Source of the DNA: Glossina fuscipes
Lineage: Eukaryota; Arthropoda; Insecta; Diptera; Glossinidae
Reading direction: 5' to 3'
Length of the DNA: 64,000 nt
Assembly (NCBI RefSeq): GCF_014805625.2
Contig: NW_023998566.1
Location: 565,640 to 629,639, forward strand
Both the position numbers and the translations under genes were made by a program. The notes under the pieces were generated by a model that made no database searches, had not been told where the DNA came from, and saw only the letters and a program-made list of their open reading frames with translations. This document shows positions 25,437 through 36,885 of the stretch, piece after piece; the first letter of the stretch is position 1, and each line of letters begins with the position of its first letter.

Positions 25437-25478
25437 TCAATAGCTAGCAGCGGCATTGCATTTATTACGACTAGCGGC
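25437..25478 (-). CDS. possible terminal exon of the secreted Cys-rich protein gene
   Basis: CTTATTTCATCAG makes a plausible acceptor ending at 25479. In the phase required by the preceding exon (phase 0) it opens AASRNKCNAAASY and then a TGA at 25437. Base composition is less AT-rich than its surroundings. It does not clearly resemble the family's expected C-terminus, where I would look for another His-Cys pair, so it may be wrong. Confidence 0.3.
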   Translation of the reverse strand, partial: AASRNKCNAAASY

Positions 25479-25603
25479 CTGATGAAATAAGATTTTGTTC
25501 AAGAAAACATTTTTCGAAGCAAGTTGACTGACTGATGGTTTTTTCAACAGCAAAAAAATCTGCAGTTTGTTATGTATAATTAATTGAATAAGCAATAAAT
25601 TAC

Positions 25604-25718
25604 CTTCGTTAGGCTGCTAGCATATTTGTCAACTAATTCTCGCGTAAATTTTGCTGCATCAATACCGCATATTTTCCTCGCAGCGTTTTCTGAGCATTCC
25701 ACAAGTTGATTAATGGAA
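25604..25718 (-). CDS. host gene exon: secreted Cys-rich protein, C-terminal segment
   Basis: This exon has an acceptor CTTTCATAG before 25718 and a donor AAG|GTAATT after 25604. The single base carried at its start completes a Cys codon begun in the previous exon (TG|T), giving the family's Cys-Cys pair. It encodes SINQLVECSENAARKICG, then IDAAKFTRELVDKYASSLTK. Family members carry a matching block of the form CCSF.EYLEC......CG.DTAKFTK.FLD..SSSL. It ends in phase 0. The preceding intron (25719-25835) is only 117 bp, unlike the huge intron before it. Confidence 0.85.
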
Positions 25719-25835
25719 CTATGAAAGATTTTAAAATTAAAATTCTTTTGTAAATAATTTTTATAAGCAAGTCTTTACAATAACTTTCATTGTACTTTAC
25801 TACATATCTACATTTTTGCTTGTTTTATAGCTTAC

Positions 25836-25992
25836 CAACATATAGTTTTTATATTTTCATTAACGGTAATGTTTTCTTGGGTGTCCTGATTTTTATTCGG
25901 TTTTAAAAACACCATAGCTTCCTTGTAACGATTGGCGCACACCTCAAATTCTCGTTTGGCCATTTCAGAGCAAGGTGCGTGACGTAAGTACT
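25836..25992 (-). CDS. host gene exon: secreted Cys-rich protein, HAPC segment
   Basis: The acceptor TATTGCAAG precedes AG|TAC at 25992, and those two bases complete a Glu codon with the G left by the previous exon. The exon reads EYLRHAPCSEMAKREFEVC, then ANRYKEAMVFLKPNKNQ and ENIKTIC, ending TG before the donor GTAAGC. The family signature here is GEFQ.EFL.HAPC......Y..C. The Lys/Asn/Gln-rich middle is the variable loop of the family, and ITVN... includes a possible N-glycosylation site (ENIT). Confidence 0.9.
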
Positions 25993-28900
25993 CTTGCAAT
26001 ATATAAAATAAAAATAAGAAAGGAAGCAGTAAAATGTTTCCAAATAAAATTTGTTTGAAGTCTACCTATGCCTGCACTCTAAAAATAATAGCTAGGTCTT
26101 TTTCTAAAAAGCAAAGACGATTTGTGTTTGGGAAAATTATTGAATTCCTCTTTCAAAATCGTTTCTTGAGACAAGCCTTAAATGTATCGAACAGTGCAGC
26201 TTAGCGGCTTGCAGGCCAAGGACTCAACATAACTTTCGCTCGGAAACTTTTCGGTTCCGATGGAATATGTCATTTACTTTTGCGAAATTTTTGCTCCGTC
26301 TTTATCAGCTACACAGTACTTTTGATGACAATTTCTACGTGCGTCGGCAGCAGGACTAAGTGTCCTTCATAAAATCAGACTTCGCTCTTATGTTTTACCT
26401 AGCCTTCCCTATCCTTTGCTATTCATCCAATTTGATTCTAACCGGATTAGCTCACCCAGGCTCGTTTTCTTATTAGCAACGCATTTAATACGGTTTATGC
26501 GAAACAGATTGTACTCCCAATTTTATACCCAGCCCTAATTTGGCCCCGAAACAAATTTTCACCGAAGGGAATGATACTGGTCTTTTAAATTATATAATGC
26601 AATTAAATTATGATATTAGGCCAATATTTCTAAATGAACATCTAAGAGAAGGTATTTATATGAAACATTCGCTTTTATATGAAGACAGAGGAAATTCAGG
26701 AATATGCAACCGGGAAGCACGACTACTTTAAAAAGTTAGCAGCTGGAATTAGGCGTAATTATGAAGTTGAAGATTATCTCCTAATTAAGATTGATGAAAA
26801 TGGTTTCTAGAGGTTATTTCGAAAATTAAACGTAGGAACCATTGTCAAGACGGAATTTTTATAAGGCAATAATATATCTAAAATAATAGTTTATAGGGAA
26901 CTCGTTTGGTCCCACACTTAGCTTGTTCGCAATGCTTTTGTACTGTATATATGGCTTTGAATGTAAATGGTGAGAATGCCAGCGAATGCTGATTACCAGT
27001 TGATTTAAAGTAGGACTTGAAGGGAGATGTTTTGCAAATTTCGGTTTGACCCTTTTCCCGTTATTCGTAGTAGTCAATCTGTTTTCTCTTTGGTCATGTA
27101 AGATGGAGTTCCCATGGTACGGAATCTTTCGTGAGTAATTCCCTAAATCAACTCCGTCCTGGATAGTTTTTAAACGTTATATCTGTCTTTCGATCAAAAG
27201 ATAATTAAGGATGCTGCGAAGGCTCCATTTAGCATTGAACGAGCAATAAATATTTTCAAAACGTAGAGTATTAGTGGATAAATTAAATAAAACTGTTTAA
27301 GCCTGATCCAAAAACTAGAACTAAAAGTTAATAAACGAAACAACAGAGTTAATTTAATATATCATACGCTCTAAAGATTCTTAGCAATGTGTAGAATAAC
27401 ACACATACACCTAAAGGAGTTTATATTAGTGAAATAATGCCCATGCCTATAAGGAAAGCATTCATTTTATTTTTCTGATGGAATGAATAAACCATAAAAT
27501 TGAAAAATTTTCACGTTATCAAATTTAATTTAAAGGCTTAACCATTTATCCGATCAGAACAGTTATATAAGTAATAAGTAAATTCCTGGAACACATCCGC
27601 CAGTTCCACCACGGCGATTGTTTTGTGACCATAAAGAAAATGAAATATTAATAGACTTAGTCTTATCAAATTTTGCAAACAAGAACATAAAATTAAAAAT
27701 AAATACCCACGAAACCACTGATCTACAAGCTTCAAACATATAAAATAAACTAAAAGCTTCAACAATAAAATAAACTCGAAATCGCTCGTATAGAATAATG
27801 AATAACTGCACAAAATGTGTGAATAGCACACATTGAATTTTAATAGAATATTTATAGAAGGATTGAAAATTACGCTACCAGAAGAACAAGCGGAGATTAT
27901 AATGCCGGAGCCATAATGTCACTCATATAAAGAAAAACCAAAATTCCTTCATAAAAGGGAGAAATGAAAGCAGCATGTGTATACTCTCAAGTCAGAAAAT
28001 TAAAGTTGTTTAAAAATTTCGTTATAAAAACTATGCCAGCAAATATAGGGGCCATAAAGAATGTATATAAATCCAACAATCGCACATATTCACATATATT
28101 GATCGAAAATATGCGTAGAGAAGTAATAAACGTATACACAAGGAGAAATGAATATGTTATTAAGGTGAAGAGATCATATGCACTAGGTACAGTAGTAAGC
28201 ATAAGAGTAAACATAAAACTTGCGATTATTGAAGACACTAGTTCTGTAGAAAATAAAAAGCAGCCAAAAACGAAATCTCTGCGGCTGTAAACTAAATGAA
28301 TGACAGCTAATTAGCGAGATAAAATAAGTTAGACAATTAATGGCTCAGAGCGATAAGTTTATATATTGTAGATATGAAAAAACATCGACTTTAAACACAA
28401 AAAATATATGCATAGTTTTTTTATTGTAAAAACGATAACGTGAGCAAATGAGATGTTTAACAAAGAACAAAATTTTTGCACGATGTTGTAGGTGCTTGCA
28501 TATATGATCGATATCCCCCAGAAGATTATCCAAAGTAAGAGAAACTCGGACAAATATAAATAGGGAGTTGGTTGGTAGCAAAACAATTTCCACAATCAAA
28601 ACGTTTATCCAATTACCCAGACGAGACGAATTCTTGGTGTCTACTTACTATCGTGCGACCATATTCATTTGCAATAAGCTTTGTCGCATAAAAATACGAT
28701 CAATGATATCAATGAGTTTTGTACGGAATTATGCACAAAACTTTACTTGTCAAAAGCACCTTTTATATCACATTTTTATAGCACATTGAAGTATGGCAAT
28801 GTGAACGACAGATGACCGATGCAATAACCAAATGTAGTGAATAAAACAATTGCATGAACAAGACAAAAATCAATATATTGAATTGAAGGTCGTATTAGAA

Positions 28901-29643
28901 TAATTGGAATAAAAAAGAAACATGACTATCAACCAAATATTTCAGAATTTCTAGTATAAATAATAACGACTCTGGCTTCGAAGTAAGAGTGTGATTTAGA
29001 TAAAGTTAAATAAGACTTAATTTTGCGCATTAAAGACGGATCATTAATTTACACCGAGCTGGGTTTTTTGCAAGCGAAAACTTATAACGCACGGTAGAGT
29101 CTCATCGTAGTTTAAACAAACGGTATTTGGTGAAAAGAGAGCTAGAGAGGAAACGAACGACAGAGAGATACCTATCATCAGCCTAATCATTGTGAACTTA
29201 AACATCATTGAATGTAATCTGTTGTAATCAAGGGAATATTCACGTATTTGAAAGTTAGTTCACGACATAACCGAAAGTTGATAAAAATTTTTTTCCTAAT
29301 GACGTAGGACTTTCGACTCATTTTCCTTGTTATCATTCATATATGTAAATGAAAAACCAGAAAAAAGAGAAATTTTTGTTTATATCAAAATCCGAAAAAC
29401 TACAACTGGCTCTGATAAATAGACAATGAAACTATTTAGTGAATGAATATTTTTTTTATTTTTAATTGTATATTATTTATACACTTAATATATGCATACA
29501 GTTGTATCAATTATGAAATACGTTAATAAATGAAATAGAAATAATAAAGTGGCCACATTATTTCTTATTTATTATTCCAACCATAAAATCGAACTACAAA
29601 AATATTGTCAGAAACGATTATTACGCTCAACGATATGCCTCGG
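25993..29643. other. 3' part of the 32.8-kb intron; nothing firm recognised
   Basis: AT-rich sequence. At 26560-26830 the plus strand reads protein-like pieces in two frames (for example HDYFKKLAAGIRRNYEVEDY), perhaps an old degraded gene, but no family was recognised. The 108-codon frame at 27964-28290 has no motif. Confidence 0.4.
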
Positions 29644-29960
29644 CTAGCTCTTGCTCCACACGCTCAAGTCAAAAATTTTTACAGATGGTCCATCTATCTC
29701 CAGATCAATCTCATCGGAGGTTGGCAAATTCCTATTACTATCATCATTCTCTTTGGTGAGAATAAAGTCTTTGGCGGCATGTCGCATATTTGCAATTTTT
29801 ATACATTTCTCATATATATTTGAAGAGGCGGCACTTAGATTGAACGCTTGGGTACAAAATTTATGTAGACGCAATGCTTGTGAACAATATTGACACTTCT
29901 ATATTGCATTACCTTTAATATTACATTCATCGTATTCAAGAGTAAGTTTCTCAAATCATT
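29644..29960 (-). pseudogene. degraded protein-coding stretch, family unknown
   Basis: One minus-strand frame reads FEKLTLEYDECNIKGNAI, a TAG stop, KCQYCSQALRLHKFCTQAF, then ANMRHAAKDFILTKENDD and DEIDLEIDGPSVKIFDLSVW. Codon use and the lack of simple repeats suggest a former gene. Further pieces (GQEQLKELPEDE; ENLNFRYDIYPKLSSANSY) appear out to about 30450 in other frames. No domain was recognised, so host pseudogene and transposon are both possible. Confidence 0.4.
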
Positions 29961-32719
29961 TACTTCTGCAACCTTATAATCTGCCGATAATAATTTGGCG
30001 GAATGTTGTGGTTCTGTTTCATCGCTCTTCGTATTACTTCTAACTGCAGTAGGGATAAATTATGTTAAGATCAAAGCCAGAAATCAAAAGATGTTTAGTA
30101 GACTTTTCGGGAGAAATCCACATATGTTGGTTCTTCTAATATATATCTTAACTTCACTTCATTCAAATCACTTCATTCAAATTTTTCATTAATAAGGACC
30201 TTCATTCGTCTTCAGGCAATTCTTTTAGCTGTTCTTGCCCATTTTCTACGTATTATAAAATGTCGTTTAAGCCCTCAATTAATATATATATTTATTTCAA
30301 ATAACTATTCGCGCTGCTTAATTTGGGATAAATATCATAGCGAAAGTTTAAATTTTCCATACACTCAGAAGACATAGAAAAAGATTCGCAACTAGGTCCA
30401 AAAAATCAGTTTAAGAAAGCATGGTTTATTATACAAAAACAAATTTAATACGTTTACTTTTCTTTACTTTAATAATTCCATCAATTCTACAATCGGTAGA
30501 CTTAAACGATTTATTGAGCTGACATTCTCGCTTCGATTAATTTTACTTTGCAATCATACAAATTTGCGTCGTCTTTTTTTAAACGACATACTTGCTGAAG
30601 ATCTTCTAAATTGAAATCCACGCTTCTAATTACTGTTTAATGTATTTTTTCGTGTGATTTGACAAGTTTGTCAGAGTGTATTCAATAGTTGTTGTACCTA
30701 CATGATTCCAAAAAATGATAGTAATCAACCAAGGGTGAATGATATCACATACGCGCGGTGAAACCAACCGAAAAATGGAAAAATAAACTAACTTTAAGAA
30801 ACGGGCTTATGCTGCAGATAGATGTAAGTTTCGAAAAGAAGGTAGCGATAGGTAATGATAAGTAGGTATATTTATGAAATCGTAGCAATAAAGGATTAAT
30901 TATTTCAAGTCCGTACAGACTTTACTGGCTCGAATTACATATCAAAACCAAAAAATTTTAAATCGCAGTAACTTAATTCGCGATACAGGAAATAGAAGCC
31001 TTTGTGAAGTAAACCTACACCGCTCTGTAATAATAATCAATTCAAATGATATAGCTTCGCAGAAAGGAAGCTGTCGTAAGTAAATATAAAACAAAGTTGG
31101 TATTAAATAAGTAAAAATCAAAACCGTCGTAATAAGATAAACCAATGTAAAATAAAAAAGGGAAGCCTGTCACGTTTAAATACACAAATACAAAGTGATC
31201 AATGCAATTCGGCACAAGAAAACAAATTAATTAAAATCCGTATAATCGTAACACACCATAATAAAATGCCGAAATTTGTACATATAATTAAACTTCTGCT
31301 GTAATAAAATATGCGTAGCAACACACCAAGTGTCGTACTTTGAGTGAAAAACTAATAATTACAGGTCGAACTAGATAGCCCATTAAAGGGTATTGGTGTT
31401 GTCGAAGAAGGTAGTTGGAATATATCTAATTATTAATATCTGCTTCTTTAATTCTCATATAAAGAATATTTGAAATCGACATTAAATTATGTTACTTTTT
31501 CGAAAATAAACTACCCTTGGTGAAAATGTACTTCTGCGTGGAAACGTGGCAACATTGCGCAACTTTAAAAAGATGCGAAAATTATGCGAAATGCTTGGTC
31601 GTCTCTGACTGCTTCGGTTTCACCATTGTTCTCAACCATTTTTTCTTTGATATCTTTCCTTTCGCTCTTTTCTGAGTTCAATCCCACGTCCACTGCTCAG
31701 GTAAGTCAAAAACTCTCCCAAATGTTCGAAGGTTCATTAAAGCCTCCGCCCATCCCTATAACGTGACCAAAATGCGCCTGTCTTATAACGCAACTCTTTC
31801 AGTAATCGATGTGGCAGGAGCATTGTAAGTCAAATAAGCCATCACCAGTGAAAGTTGCAGTGTTTTCTTTGTTGTATTGAAAGTGTTCTTGCTACTTGCC
31901 AAGACCCAAAGTTAAGGGGCTTATATTTCCTTACTCTGATGTCGCCAACGGGCTTGCAGCAAATGCATAGTTTTTCATTTGAATATTTTTTGTTTCTAAT
32001 CGTTTTTAACCTATCCACCTAAACGTTTGCATATGCAAAACCTGTGGGTATGCACAAGTCACATTTTTGTTAATTCCACTTAAAACTTTATGCAGCCTTA
32101 AATTAAGCCTCCATGTTACTCTGAGTGGTAATATATACACACGTATTGCTACAGCTAAGATGCTTTGCTAGTATGATGCCATTCTTTAAGTTATCATATA
32201 TATGGATATAGCAAGATTGTTGAGAACGTACACCATTTAGTTTTCTATTATTCAAATTTCGTTTCGTTTACAATGAATCTGTTGAAATGTTTCATTCCTT
32301 AAGGTAAGTCGGTATGCTTAGTCACTGTCATATAAATAATAAAGTTGAAAAAGTCAACACGGTTTTTTTTCCCTGATATATCAAGAAAGCTGTGTTAACA
32401 TAAATGATTCTTTAAGCTATGGCTATATTACGATCTAAGCTATAAGAGAATGCAAGGATACTACTTGTCGGTTTCTTCCCTTACTGCTGCTGCTATTGCA
32501 CCTACCTCTGGATTAAAAGCTCTGTAAAAGGATGGAAAGAGTGGCAGGCGACAATTTCAAAAGCATCGTGTTAACACGGATTATTTTTTTATTTGTTTAG
32601 CACTGACCCATTGGCAGAGGCAATATAACTAATAAAAAATAAATTTGCTGCCAAATACAGAGAGTGCCCAGATTTCCTTGCGATCAGAGATAACAAAAAT
32701 GAGTTAAGTAAAGTTGAAA
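29961..32719. other. intronic, no gene recognised
   Basis: AT-rich. At 31584-31702 the plus strand has an ATG-initiated Ser/Phe/Leu-rich frame that meets CAG|GTAAGT, a good donor, but there is no family support for an exon. Confidence 0.4.
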
Positions 32720-33160
32720 AATTTTAATATCTTCGCGCAGATTTAAAGGATGTTCCTTCGAACACCATTTCGCCTTTGAAGCGAATTGAAGCTAATTAGG
32801 CTAAGTTCACGAACGATTTGATAATAGGCTTCTTATTTTTGAGACACACATTAAGGAGATTTTTTGGTTGAAAAATGTAAAGAAAGACGGTGCTACGCAA
32901 TTCAGTGACAAGCTTAAGACTCGCGGCCATTACAATCTATAAGTAGAAAGGAGCTAATCGCTGATCCATTCTTGTTACGTTTAATTACTTCAAAGTTTGA
33001 TGCACAATCACGAGCTAAATGGGAAGAGCTTTTGCCAATTGACAAGTTTACATCATTTTCTACAGTGAAATCGATTTTGCTGGAAAAGAAGCAAAATTTT
33101 CAGGCACATTATTTGCCAAACTATCCAGTCAGCAAAAACAGTTCTTCGTGTGATCGAAAT
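32720..33160 (+). pseudogene. BEL/Pao LTR-retrotransposon gag relic
   Basis: Around 32817 the plus strand reads FDNRLLIFETHIKEIFWL, then KNVKKDGATQFSDKL, matching the RFENRRLIF..HI..I..L..V.K....LR.L.D block of BEL/Pao gag. After stops and a frame change it resumes at 32972 as LRLITSKFDAQSRAKWEE and DKFTSFSTVKSILLEK, matching LLV.LI.SKLD..TR..WE. No LTRs, protease or polymerase of the same element were found next to it. Confidence 0.75.
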
Positions 33161-33323
33161 GCTCTTGTGACCTCTACTGCACCATCGTTTTCTAGTACAT
33201 TTTACGTCTTCCAAAAAAGCGACAGTACGAATTGTTCTCGTTCTGAAGCTGCTGTCATTGACAAGAGAAACATCATCCATTATTGCACCTTGATAGTGCT
33301 GCCGTCGATTCCGCTTCAATTTT

Positions 33324-33472
33324 GTCTAAAAATGGTACTCGGAAAACTTGCAAAATACATTGGTCCAAACATTAAACAATTAATTGACCGACCCTGCGAC
33401 ACCTACTGTTTTCGAGAACATTTAGATCGTGTTTATTATGTATCAGAACGCACACTAAAAATGGCTGAATCG
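33324..33472 (+). pseudogene. NIP7-like fragment fused in frame to the gag relic
   Basis: Within the open frame 32972-33658 the residues KLAKYIGPNIKQLIDRP, DTYCFREHLDRVYYVSE and AESVGRKKLI match residues of about 13-62 of NIP7, a conserved 60S ribosome biogenesis factor. The start of NIP7 and everything from its GTCFGKFTK block onward are absent. The following residues (REAMKPLMLKRSEM...) are unrelated. It is therefore a captured or duplicated piece, not the functional gene. The whole 228-codon frame contains no stop across the junction. Confidence 0.75.
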
Positions 33473-33659
33473 GTTGGGCGTAAAAAGCTAATTAGGGAAG
33501 CAATGAAACCGTTGATGTTGAAACGGTCCGAAATGGCATTTGCAATCATTTCGTACGGTAACCATTTTCCCTCCTTTTGGATATTTCCCACTGCACCTAA
33601 ACATCTAGAAACTCTTGATTCTACAGTCTCTCTCCTAAAGTGTTTGCAAGTTCTTTGAA

Positions 33660-36330
33660 TATTTGAGCTGGCTTTTACACATTTCTTGTCCGTTTTTGGT
33701 CATTGACACCAAAATCACTACTTTTACACAGTTGAAATCAAAACTCACAAAAAGGATATGATGGAGCAGCATCGCCGGAAGCGTTTGGTGGGCTTCGGCA
33801 GCGGATGGTTTCAAACAAAATAGCAAAAGTAATGAATGTCGAACACACAATTTTGAGCGTTCCTTGATTACAGTATCTAGACATTGTATATCTCAATAAT
33901 ACTAAATGAAAAACAGTTATTTTATGTAGAGAAAGATTAAAATCAGCGAATTTCATCGTTGCGTTTATTGATATTTCGTGTTACTCATCATTTTCTAGAT
34001 TTCGCTGATCAAAATACGTTCAGGCGCCTAATATTATACCTCTCATTCAAATATTGTCATCTGAAGCCTGCATTATAACTATAATTTTTCAAGTAAATAA
34101 ATGCGTTTTATTTAGTAGCAGTTGTTCTGGCATCAAATCTACGTGCTTACTGGCGAACTGTTTCGTTAACATTGTTTACCCGAAATTCTGTCTTAGCTTT
34201 CAATTGCTGAAATGGCGTAGGTATGTGTTGCTTAAATATAAACTTGATTTTCCTAATGTTTTTCGCTGATTTGTGCAACCGGTTGTTCTTCTTACTACTT
34301 TTCAATGTAATTGTTTGTGACTTTGACAGATTTTTGTCGCCATTCACTTGCTGCCCATTCTTTTGGTCTTGTTGCTAAGCAACATTTTTGTCTCATCTCC
34401 AGTTTTTTCTTTGCTGCGCTCCCAACGTGTTTGAATCATCGACTTTATAGAGTTTTCTAGCATCTTTGCAGTACATTAAATTTCTGGCAGATTCCTTCAA
34501 TTTTTCATAATTAATTTATGGAACTGCGATGTAGTTCATGCTTAGTGTTGATGGGTATTAAAATGATTTTCTTTAGCTCACGTTTAAACTGTTCGACCGT
34601 AGGTTTATCAAGCTTTACTATTGCTCCCACATGTTTTTATGTAAAATCCATTTGATTATATTTTATTCCAAATGTTTGTAACGCTGGTAGCGTGACGTCA
34701 AAGACTTATTTTTTTACAATATTTCATCTTTACTAAATTCTTCACTTCGAATTTTAAATATCACGAAATAGCTGTCTAGTCTTGGTTATTTTCAAATCCA
34801 TAATTTTAATGAAAGCCAGCGTATTGGAAGGTTAGATTTTCTCTCTATATATGAGTTTACGGGTCATGATAGCGCCTACATATGTTAGGGTCCAAAAAAC
34901 TAAGCCTACGTGATTCAATTTCAATACCTTTAATTTCTTTGCGAAAACGCTACTATAAATTAATTTTCATCATAAAGTATTAAAAATTTAGCCTTTTTCC
35001 GAAAAGCTTAGTACTCACGTACTACTATATAGAGTGAAGTCACGAAATAGACCCACGTGGTTGAAATTAGATCCATTTCGTTTTTTAATTTAATTACTGT
35101 CACGAAAAACTTTCATCACAAAAAAAAAAAATTAACACTTATTTGATTCAACTTCAGTAGCGTTGATTTCTTTGTTATTCTACTATTATGGCCACTTTTC
35201 GCCATAAAACAAACGTAGATTCGATCATTTTACCGGATAAAAATTTAGTTTCCGTACGAACGTTTATTTATACGAGATGGTTCAATAATACTATTTAGTT
35301 CATTTTGCGTGACATATTGACTATTGCAATTTTTTCCATTTAATGACTTTTCAGAAGTCCTTCTGCATGTTACATACGTCCGCACTATTTATAAATTTAT
35401 TATATTCTTTACCATAAATGGTGTAGGGCATAAATATATTCATTTCGTGACAGAAAACTTGCAGCACTGGCGTAGCTCGAAACAAGGCTGGTAAGTCATG
35501 TTTTCGATGATGTTTTAACTAAAAAGCGACAGCATTCAATTTCAAAATTTCCTTGTGATCAAAACGTGACGTTTTGTGTGCTGAAAATAGACGCTAGTCT
35601 ATAAACTACACTGGCTTTCTTGTGCCCAGTCAGCGAACTTTCTTTAATAGCTTCTATTGATTTAAACGATTATCCTTGATTAGTTTCTTTAAGCATAGAA
35701 AAAAAAAGTAGCTAGGCGCAGCTGTATTAGCTCAGTACAATGATTGACGAAAATTTAGTTAATAAACGTACGTAATATTCCTTATTAACTACTTATTAAT
35801 TCCGCATGATCCCTCCTTCTTACATTCTAAGCAACATTATGAGGAGAACGTAGAAGACACAACTTTTATGTTTGACTTGGTTTCACAAGACTGTATCGGT
35901 TTGAGTTCTCCGTTATGCAAATATTGATCGGCTTCCTCGGTTGTTGTCTCTGTGAACATTATGCATGTGTAGTCATTAATGGTGTACTTAATGCAAAACA
36001 GGTCTTGTGCATTTTACACGCGTTGTGGTTTTTGAAGAAACATCACTTTGCTTTCGAACTATAGGAAGCTATAAAATTGGTATGAACCGCAGTCTAATTA
36101 TTATAGATTTTACAACAGAAGAACTTGTGCCAAAGGTAATCGCGTTGTAATTTTCATAACCGTCACTCATTGTTGCCGCAATTCGTTCTTTAGCGATTAT
36201 GCTATCTACTCAAAAGCAGCTTGATAATCGCGGTCGAACGTTGGTCTTCGTTTTTGATGTTAAAAGTTCTTAATCGATTAGCGGAAAAGTAGGCAGGGAT
36301 TAAAAATGAAGCCATGAATTTGGGTAAAGT
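33660..36330. other. intronic, no gene recognised
   Basis: The minus strand around 34560-34640 gives HVGAIVKLDKPTVEQFKREL, which is protein-like but unassigned. A perfect 11-bp inverted pair, CTGTCACGAAA at 35097 and TTTCGTGACAG at 35443, may mark a small non-autonomous element. Confidence 0.4.
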
Positions 36331-36549
36331 AATATGCTTGTAAAAATGTATATAAGTAGAATATTTGCGGAAGGAAGGGGCAGTAGAGAAAGAATACTTG
36401 AGTTGAGCAGCCGAAAGTATAGCCAAAAATAAATTGTGATTAATCCTACATTTAAGGAATATAATTGTAAATAAATTTTGAAGTGTATTTCTCTTGAACA
36501 GAATAGATCCAGTGATACGGACTGTATCTTAGAAAAGAATTTCATAACA
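36331..36549 (-). repeat. LTR-like fragment, copy 1
   Basis: On the minus strand it starts TGTTATGAAATTC at 36549 and ends near TATATACATTTTTACAAGC and ATATT. It is clearly related to 48652-48843. The TGTTA start and internal TATA-like box fit an LTR, but no matching downstream end or internal region was found. Confidence 0.6.
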
Positions 36550-36885
36550 ATAGGGTCGTATTAAAGAATAGGTCTCTCTAGTGATGTAGAGTGCAATATA
36601 AAAATTTAAGGATCACGAAATTCTTTTGACAATGGCTTGATAAAGCCCAAATTGCTCTTTGTCTTCTTCACGATAATGTTTATATGTTCACTGAAGATCA
36701 GTTTTGAATCAAAGAGGACCTCGAGATTAGTAATTGAACCAGGTTTTCCTAATTACATGCTATTTAGTTTATGGAACCTATTGGACGTACTTGGCCGAAA
36801 GAAAAGTATATGCTTGCATATGTTAATAGTTGGGTGCAACAGCTTCCAGCACGATTTGTAAAAATTGTCGAGTTCATCCTAAATA
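36550..36885 (-). pseudogene. Jockey-like reverse transcriptase fragment
   Basis: The minus strand reads LEVLFDSKLIFSEHINII, then KTKSNLGFIKPLSKEFRDP. This matches the block after motif C in Jockey-clade RTs (LGVLLDSKL.F..HI..I..KA...LGFI.R..KEF.DP). Upstream CKHILFFRPS fits the preceding KC..I.F.R segment. The next expected block (LVRPILEY) is damaged and runs straight into the LTR-like fragment at 36549, suggesting a nested insertion. Confidence 0.72.

Noticed and set aside
27964..28290. 108-codon plus frame as a possible gene
   Set aside because: Lys/Asn/Ile-rich as expected for AT-rich DNA, overlapped by an equal antisense frame, no motif and no splice or promoter support.
31584..31766. 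60-codon plus frame with an internal CAG|GTAAGT
   Set aside because: Low-complexity Ser/Phe/Leu composition, no homology and no acceptor partner. It is mentioned only as weak intron content.
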